Origin: Podocnemis expansa
Taxonomy: Eukaryota > Chordata > Testudines > Podocnemididae
Length of the DNA: 64,000 bases
Assembly (NCBI GenBank): GCA_007922195.1
Contig: ML681997.1
Span: 9,238,578-9,302,577, forward strand
Reading direction: 5' to 3'
Shown: positions 58,953 to 64,000 of the stretch, in pieces
Numbering within the stretch: position 1 is the first letter of the stretch
Layout: each line of letters starts with the position of its first letter
Program-made: the position numbers and the translations under genes
The notes under the pieces: generated by a model
Told to the model about the DNA's origin: nothing
Database searches by the model: none
The model's input: only the letters and a program-made list of their open reading frames with translations

Positions 58953-59182
58953 TCCAGAAGGGTAGCCGTATTAGCCTGTGTATAGCAAAAACAATGAGAG
59001 TCCTGTGGCACCTTATAGACTAACAGATTTCTTCAAGCATAAGCTTTCATGGGCTCCAACCCACTTCATCAGATGCGACTTGCATCTTGCATCTGACGAA
59101 GTGGGTTGGAGCCTATGAAAGCTTATGCCAAATGAAATCCGTTACTCTATAAGGTGCCACAGGAGTCTCGTTGTTGTAACTC
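58953..59182. mobile_element. Palindromic Penelope-tail repeat, GGTTGGAGCCC subfamily
   Basis: The left border 'agggtagccgtattagcctg' leads into the arm 'gagtcctgtggcaccttata', which pairs with 'tataaggtgccacaggagtc' at the right. The centre is 'gacttgcatctt'. Both arms have the GGGTTGGAGCC form. It starts 10 bases after the solo LTR. Confidence 0.86.
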
Positions 59183-59687
59183 GTGGAGTTACTGACAGCA
59201 TTGTAGGTTGCCATCCTCTGTACCAACCTAGAGGTGGGTTGAAGTAGTTTTCCAGAGGGTTTTACAGCTATCTGCTGAAAACAGAGGAAGGGTGAGAAGG
59301 AGGAATCTTGGGTGGGTGTTATAGTGGGCACAGACACTTCTAATCCTTCCTCTCTAACCTATGCCTGGTCTTGTCCTGTGTCTTCTACATGTCTGGATCC
59401 TTGTCCCAGTTTTACTCTCCTCATGAAACCTATCCCACTTTTTGCTTATCAGATATCTCATCCTAGGCCCAGCCATTCCCAGTTCTCCTCTCCTGGCTTC
59501 TTGCCTGGTCTATGTCTGTCTTTCCCCTCCACCTCCAGTCACCTGTCTACCCACGTTTGCCATAACTGCTAGCTGTCCCAGTCTTTTCATCCAAACACAG
59601 AGTTCCACAGGGGTCCTAATTCCAGTTTCTTTGCCCAGCAAGTTTCATTTATCTTCCTGCCCCCCCCAGCTTCCTCCCAGTCCCGGT
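59183..59687. other. Unassigned C/T-rich stretch
   Basis: Short frames reflect pyrimidine richness; the base composition resembles 60060-60285, so the CR1 between them may have split one unit. Confidence 0.3.
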
Positions 59688-60048
59688 GTTATTTAATCTG
59701 CAGAAGAGAAGAGGAAGGGGCTATTTCATAGCAGCCTTCAACTACTTGATGGGGTGCTCCAAAGAGGAGGGAGCTAGGCTGTTCTCAGTAGTAACAGAAG
59801 GCAGAACAAGGAGCAATGGTTTCAAGCTGCAGCTGGGGAGGTCTAGGTTGTATATTAGGAAAAATTTTCTCACTAGGAGGATGGTGAAGCATTGGAATGG
59901 GTTACCTAAGGAGGTGGTGGAATCTCCATCTTTGAAAACTTTTAAGACCTGGTTAGAAAAACCCTGGCTTGGGATGATTGAATGGGAGTGGTCTTGCTTT
60001 TAGCAGAGAGAGATGACCTCATGAGGTCCCTTCCAGTTCTGATTCTCA
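59688..60048 (+). mobile_element. CR1 LINE 3' fragment, plus strand
   Basis: The 105-residue frame 59686-60003 holds the CR1 ORF2 C-terminus: YFIAAFNYLMGCSKEEGARL, TRSNGFKLQLGRSR and VKHWNGLPKEVVESPSLKTF. It is followed by the standard 3' untranslated end 'gaggtcccttccagttctga'. 5' truncated. Confidence 0.92.
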
Positions 60049-60288
60049 CCTCGATAGTCAGTCTCTTTCCACCTGGCTACTTGTCCTAATCTCATTTTTC
60101 AACCTTTCCTAATATCCTCTGTCCTCCACTGGCTTCAGGTCTCTGCCCAGCTAGCTCTTGTCTCCTTCCCAAGCTCCTAGTCCCAGTCTTCCTTCTGCCC
60201 CAGCTCCCCATCCCAACGTACCTCTTTCCGGCTCTGGTCTCCCCTTCAAGGCTTCTTGTCCCAGTCTGTTCCTTCTGATACTCTACCC

Positions 60289-60497
60289 CAGGGGTCTCAA
60301 ATATGCGACTCACGGGCCACATGCGGCCCCTAAAGCTCTTGCCTGCGGCCCGCAGTGACATGATCGTTACTGATATTTGCAATATATTGTGTGGAAAGGT
60401 TTCAGTAGTGCGGCCCTTGGGCTACTGTGCTAATCCTCATGCGGCCTTATACTAGTCCGCTTGCGGCCCTCATGGTGATTTGAGTTTGAGACCCCTG
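60289..60497 (+). mobile_element. hAT MITE, CAGGGGTCTCAAAC family, perfect 8-bp duplication
   Basis: Ends CAGGGGTCTCAAATATG and GAGTTTGAGACCCCTG; CTCTACCC on both sides (60281-60288 and 60498-60505). 209 bp; the interior 'tactagtccgcttgcggccc' distinguishes the longer form. Confidence 0.95.
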
Positions 60498-60505
60498 CTC
60501 TACCC

Positions 60506-61223
60506 TCTCTCCACTCCCTTGCACGATCTTCCTTTTGTCTCCTCTCCTTTTAAATCAGTTAGCTTCCTGCTCTTTGTTGCCTGGGGCCCCAACAGGTGGT
60601 GGTTACTGAAAGCACAGGAGAGACACCCTCCCCACTCCCAGTTCAGGTGCCCTGGCCCACCTTGGGCTGCAGCAGTTTCAGGGGAAGTGCTACTTAGCTC
60701 TTGGCTGGGGCATGCCCACTGCAGACAAGTCTCTATGGAGTATGCGTGAACTGTGATTTTTTTCAAAGTCTTATAACTTGGCCAAATTTGGGTGACTTGG
60801 GGACTGACAAAAAGGAAACCTCTCTGCTTCCCGTCAAGTCTCTTCTCCAAAGCTCAGAGGGTGGGGGTGAAGGTACAGGGATAGGCCAACTGGATGCTAG
60901 ATCTTTTCAAAGAAACGATTGTCAGAAGTTTTAAATGGGTAAAAAAATGTGTTTTTCACTAGCCATATTCTCAAAAGCATTTGAGTGGTTTTGGCTGCAG
61001 ATAAGAAAGATGAAAGAAAGAAACTCAGCCTGAGGCAGGCATCTATCATGGACTATTTCAGCTCAAATGGTAAAATTTAACAAAGGTAGAAGCAGCTGAG
61101 AAGAGAGTTTCATAGTGGGAATTGCTGGGCAATCTTAATCATAGACTGGACTAGTAACCCCATTTATAACAATATTCCATTTTTAATGGGATATCACAGT
61201 TGGAAGAGGTCATAAAGCACTCT
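60506..61223. other. Unassigned stretch
   Basis: No recognised exon or repeat boundary. Confidence 0.4.
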
Positions 61224-61375
61224 ACAGATAGGGTCCGAAGGGGCAGCTGTGTTAGTTTAGTTCAGCAAAACAAACAAACAGTGTCTGACAAGGTGGGATT
61301 TTCTCCCATGAAAGCTCATGAGTTAAATAAATTTTTGTCTTTAAAAGTGCCACAGGACTCCTTGTTTGTTTTACA
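61224..61375 (+). mobile_element. Penelope-tail repeat with deleted left arm
   Basis: The left border 'ggggcagctgtgttagttta' is joined directly to the right-arm unit 'gtctgacaaggtgggatttt' through 'ccacaggactccttgtttg'. The left arm itself is gone, leaving a single tail unit with both outer borders hinted. Confidence 0.75.
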
Positions 61376-61954
61376 GACAGGGTATATCCCTATACAAGGA
61401 GGAAGTCAGCCACCACTAAAATGCATTTCTTGTGGAGTCCTATATTGCATTTGGATGTTTTACAGCAGGCCTTGGACTGGAGAAAAATAAAGGAACAAAC
61501 CTGCACCCTTCTTTCTTTTGCTCCTACCTGGAGGCCAAGTCATATGTTTGGATAATATACATTAGAGTCCTGGCTGGTTGGCTGGCTGAAAAGGTGATAT
61601 CTCTGTCTCGGCAGCAGCCCAGAGGTCTGACAAAAGGATTGCAGAACAGTATTTATATAATTTTTTAAAAATAGCTCTGTTCTGAAAAGTCCATTAATTC
61701 CCTGAAGCACTAAGAAGATGGAGCCCAGTGGGAGGCATGGAGATGTCAGAGTGCTAGCAAGGAGAGGTGCAGCACCTGGATGTGCAATACACAGCTTTTC
61801 AGCCAGATGGAGAGGCATTGTTTTCACATTGCATGCGTGAATTCAGCCAAATACAAAGAGACCTCAATATGGGTTTCCACAGGTAGAAATAGAGAACCCC
61901 ACTGCAATGAGTAATGACATTGTGAGTGTTATGGGAAGAGGAATGTTCAGTTAT
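61376..61954. other. Unassigned stretch
   Basis: No recognised features. Confidence 0.4.
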
Positions 61955-62130
61955 CAAAGCACTAGTTGAGGACTTGGGAGACCTGAATTCAGTTTCCTGC
62001 TTGAGCACAGACTTCCTGTGTGACCTTGGGAAAGTCTCTCTGTGCCTCTATTCCCTATCTGTAAAATGGGATAACAGCATTACAATACTTCACAGGTGTG
62101 TTGTGGATAAATACATTGACATTTGAGGTG
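61955..62130 (+). repeat. MIR-like (CORE-SINE) relic
   Basis: Reads 'gacttgggagacctgaattc', 'tgtgtgaccttgggaaagtc', 'tctctgtgcctctattccc' and 'tctgtaaaatgggataa' in the MIR order. This is the clearest MIR-type copy in the window. Confidence 0.8.
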
Positions 62131-62431
62131 CTCAGGTACTATGATGATTGGGGGCCATTTATGTACCCAAGAGCAGACAGATAGGTTGTCCCTTGCAAAC
62201 CTTCCAGAAATGGGAAGGCTCTTCAAAAGCTGTAGCATTGTAACAGGCCTTGGCATCATGAAACTCAATGGCAAAGCTCCCCCTCACCTCAGTGAGGCCA
62301 GGTATCATATGGTTTTTCTTTTTCTTTTTCTAGTCTTCACTACAATAACTGCCCAGTGACGTGCTGTTTTATTCAGGACCTTCCTCTTCCTTCCCACTGC
62401 TTTCTTTGGGATGCACCAGATGTTAAAGGGT
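62131..62431. other. Unassigned stretch
   Basis: No recognised features. Confidence 0.4.
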
Positions 62432-63205
62432 TAAAAGAGATTTTGCTCTCTTATAGGGGTTACCCCCTGTGGGAAATTACTCTAGTTTTGACCTGATCTT
62501 ATGACTTACGCTTCCTTGCATTTATTTTCCTCCCATTCTGTAAGTTTGCCATCTTCAAAGCATATGATGAAATGGGATTTTCTCTCATGAAAGTTCATGG
62601 AATCACAGAAGCTGGAAGGGACAATGAGAGGTCATCAAGTCCAGTCCCCTGCACTCACGGCAGGACCAAGTACCCTCTTAAATTATCCCTGACGGGTGCT
62701 TGTCTAACCTGCTCTTAAAAACTTCCAGTGATGGAGATGCCACAACCTGCCTTGGCAACTTATTCCAGTTGATAATCACCCTGACAGTTAGGAATTTTTT
62801 TCGTCATGTCCAGTCTTAACCTCCCTTGTAATTTAAATCCATTGCTTCTTGTCCTATCATCGGCAGTCAAGGAGAACACTTTTTTTCCCTCAACCTCATG
62901 ACAACCTCTTAGGTACTTGACAACTGTTATTATGTCCCCTTCTTGGCTTCCTCTTTTCTAGACTAAACAAACCCAGCTCTTTTAATCTTCCCTGATAAGT
63001 GTCCCAGGCCTCTAATCATTCATGTTGCTCTTCGCTGGACTTTCTCCAATTTGTTCACTTCCCTGAAATGAGAGCCCAGAACTGTACACAATACTCCAGT
63101 TAAGGCTTAATCAGGACAGAGTAGAGCAGAAGAATTACTTCTTGTATTCATGTGATAAATAAATGTGTTAGTCTTTAAAAGTGACACAGGACTCCTTGCT
63201 TGTTT
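62432..63205 (+). mobile_element. Penelope-like 3' UTR and tail, split by a CR1 fragment
   Basis: The 3' UTR part ('cttccttgcatttattttcc', 62511-62530) matches 18233-18253. It runs into the tail unit 'gcatatgatgaaatggg...' to 62599 and, after a CR1 insertion, resumes at 63147 as 'ttcatgtgataaataaatg' through 'gacacaggactccttgcttg'. No coding sequence remains here. Confidence 0.82.
62600..63146 (-). mobile_element. CR1 LINE 3' fragment inserted in the Penelope tail
   Basis: Minus-strand CR1 end: at 62600 the sequence reads 'gaatcacagaagctggaagg', the reverse of the usual 3' end, and it extends through the C-terminal coding region to about 63146. A 6-bp repeat TTCATG (62594-62599 and 63147-63152) flanks it. 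CR1 insertions usually make little or no duplication, so six bases is noteworthy but short. Confidence 0.85.
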
Positions 63206-64000
63206 ATTCTAGTCCTGATGCAAAGGAGCCTCTTGCAGGCATGGAGAATGGGCCTGGATTTACCCTAAAGACTGCAGGGATGGAAGCCCTTCATTCAGTG
63301 TAAACTAAGGGCCATATTGTGCCTTAAAGATGCCTATGTACAGGTGACATTAGTTGTGGTTATATATGGTGCAGGACACACGACATGGCACTGAATGTTT
63401 TTTTAAGAATGCACGTTTTGTAGCTTTGTTGTCAGTGAAGCATAGTTATACAAGAAACTCGCTCAAATGTTAATTATGAATGTATTTGCATACCCAGTGG
63501 TTGTGTAACTGGTTAATATAGCATCATGTTTGCAATTGTGAACAATGCTGTTCTGCTCCTGTAGAGCATGGCACAAGCTTTCACCTTTACTGTTAGAACA
63601 TTTTACATCACCGAGTACACAAATCCCACCCACAAACGCCCAACCTTTGCAACTTGTTTGCTCTCCTAGCTTGGGAATCCTAGTAGGTGAAATGTGGCTC
63701 AGCTTGAGGCTGTGTAGATCTATTCAATGAAATAATGATTGACTTGACTGAGCTCTGGCAAATAGTATGTTTCTGTTCCTTGCCACTGGTGGGACGTTCC
63801 CTTGAGAAGTCAGTACCAGCTGTGAGCCTGGGTTTACTTTTCATTGTAAACCTGTTGGATCCATCAATAGAAAAGATACATTTCAATAGCTGAAAGTATT
63901 TAGTGCCAATGTTTCTGTTTAGACAGGACAGGAAATTATATCCTTGCACTGGAAAGAATAATTACTTATTTAATGGTAATTGAATTCATTTTTTTCGTGT
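63206..64000. other. Unassigned stretch to the right edge
   Basis: No recognised exon or repeat. Confidence 0.4.

Overview
This window reads as repeat-dense, non-coding vertebrate DNA. The repeat mix is several CR1 LINEs, GIY-YIG Penelope-like elements, a DIRS-like element, an RTE-like LINE, many short hAT elements with 8-bp target duplications, MIR-like SINEs and LTR relics. That combination points to a reptile and best fits a turtle; a crocodilian is the main alternative. The species call is inference from repeat content. I recognise no host protein-coding exon, no functional tRNA or rRNA gene, and no CRISPR array. Every convincing protein signature belongs to a decayed mobile element, and the other reading frames are short and uninformative.

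Layout. 1-1.5 kb: minus-strand LTR-retroelement relic running off the left edge. 1.5-4.7 kb: mostly unassigned, with one hAT. 4.75-5.73 kb: hAT with 8-bp duplication carrying a tRNA-derived SINE. 6.29-10.61 kb: DIRS-like retrotransposon with inverted terminal repeats and gag fragments but no recognisable polymerase or recombinase. 11.19-14.50 kb: a hAT holding another 2-kb hAT. 17.5-18.4 kb: Penelope-like 3' end. 20.3-22.4 kb: CR1, abutting a reversed Penelope-like end (22.4-22.8 kb). 23-33 kb: scattered hAT and MITE insertions, plus a palindromic Penelope tail at 27 kb. 36.4-40.4 kb: CR1 cut by a hAT, a MITE and a hAT-within-hAT. 44-47.8 kb: palindromic Penelope tail, then an RTE-like LINE split by two hATs. 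48.0-51.4 kb: MITE, then reversed CR1 containing a TA-flanked element. 54.5-56.2 kb: reversed CR1. 58.15-58.94 kb: solo LTR with 5-bp duplication, then a palindromic Penelope tail. 59.7-60.5 kb: CR1 tail and hAT. 62.4-63.2 kb: Penelope tail split by a CR1 fragment with 6-bp duplication.

The elements do not act together as a pathway. What they give is a stratigraphy: LINEs, DIRS and Penelope sequences are hosts, and hAT/MITE elements repeatedly land in them, so insertion order can be read directly. The most informative observation is that a dispersed palindromic repeat, present in many copies here, is the 3' tail of the Penelope-like elements. Element boundaries without a stated duplication are approximate, and no alignment was computed.
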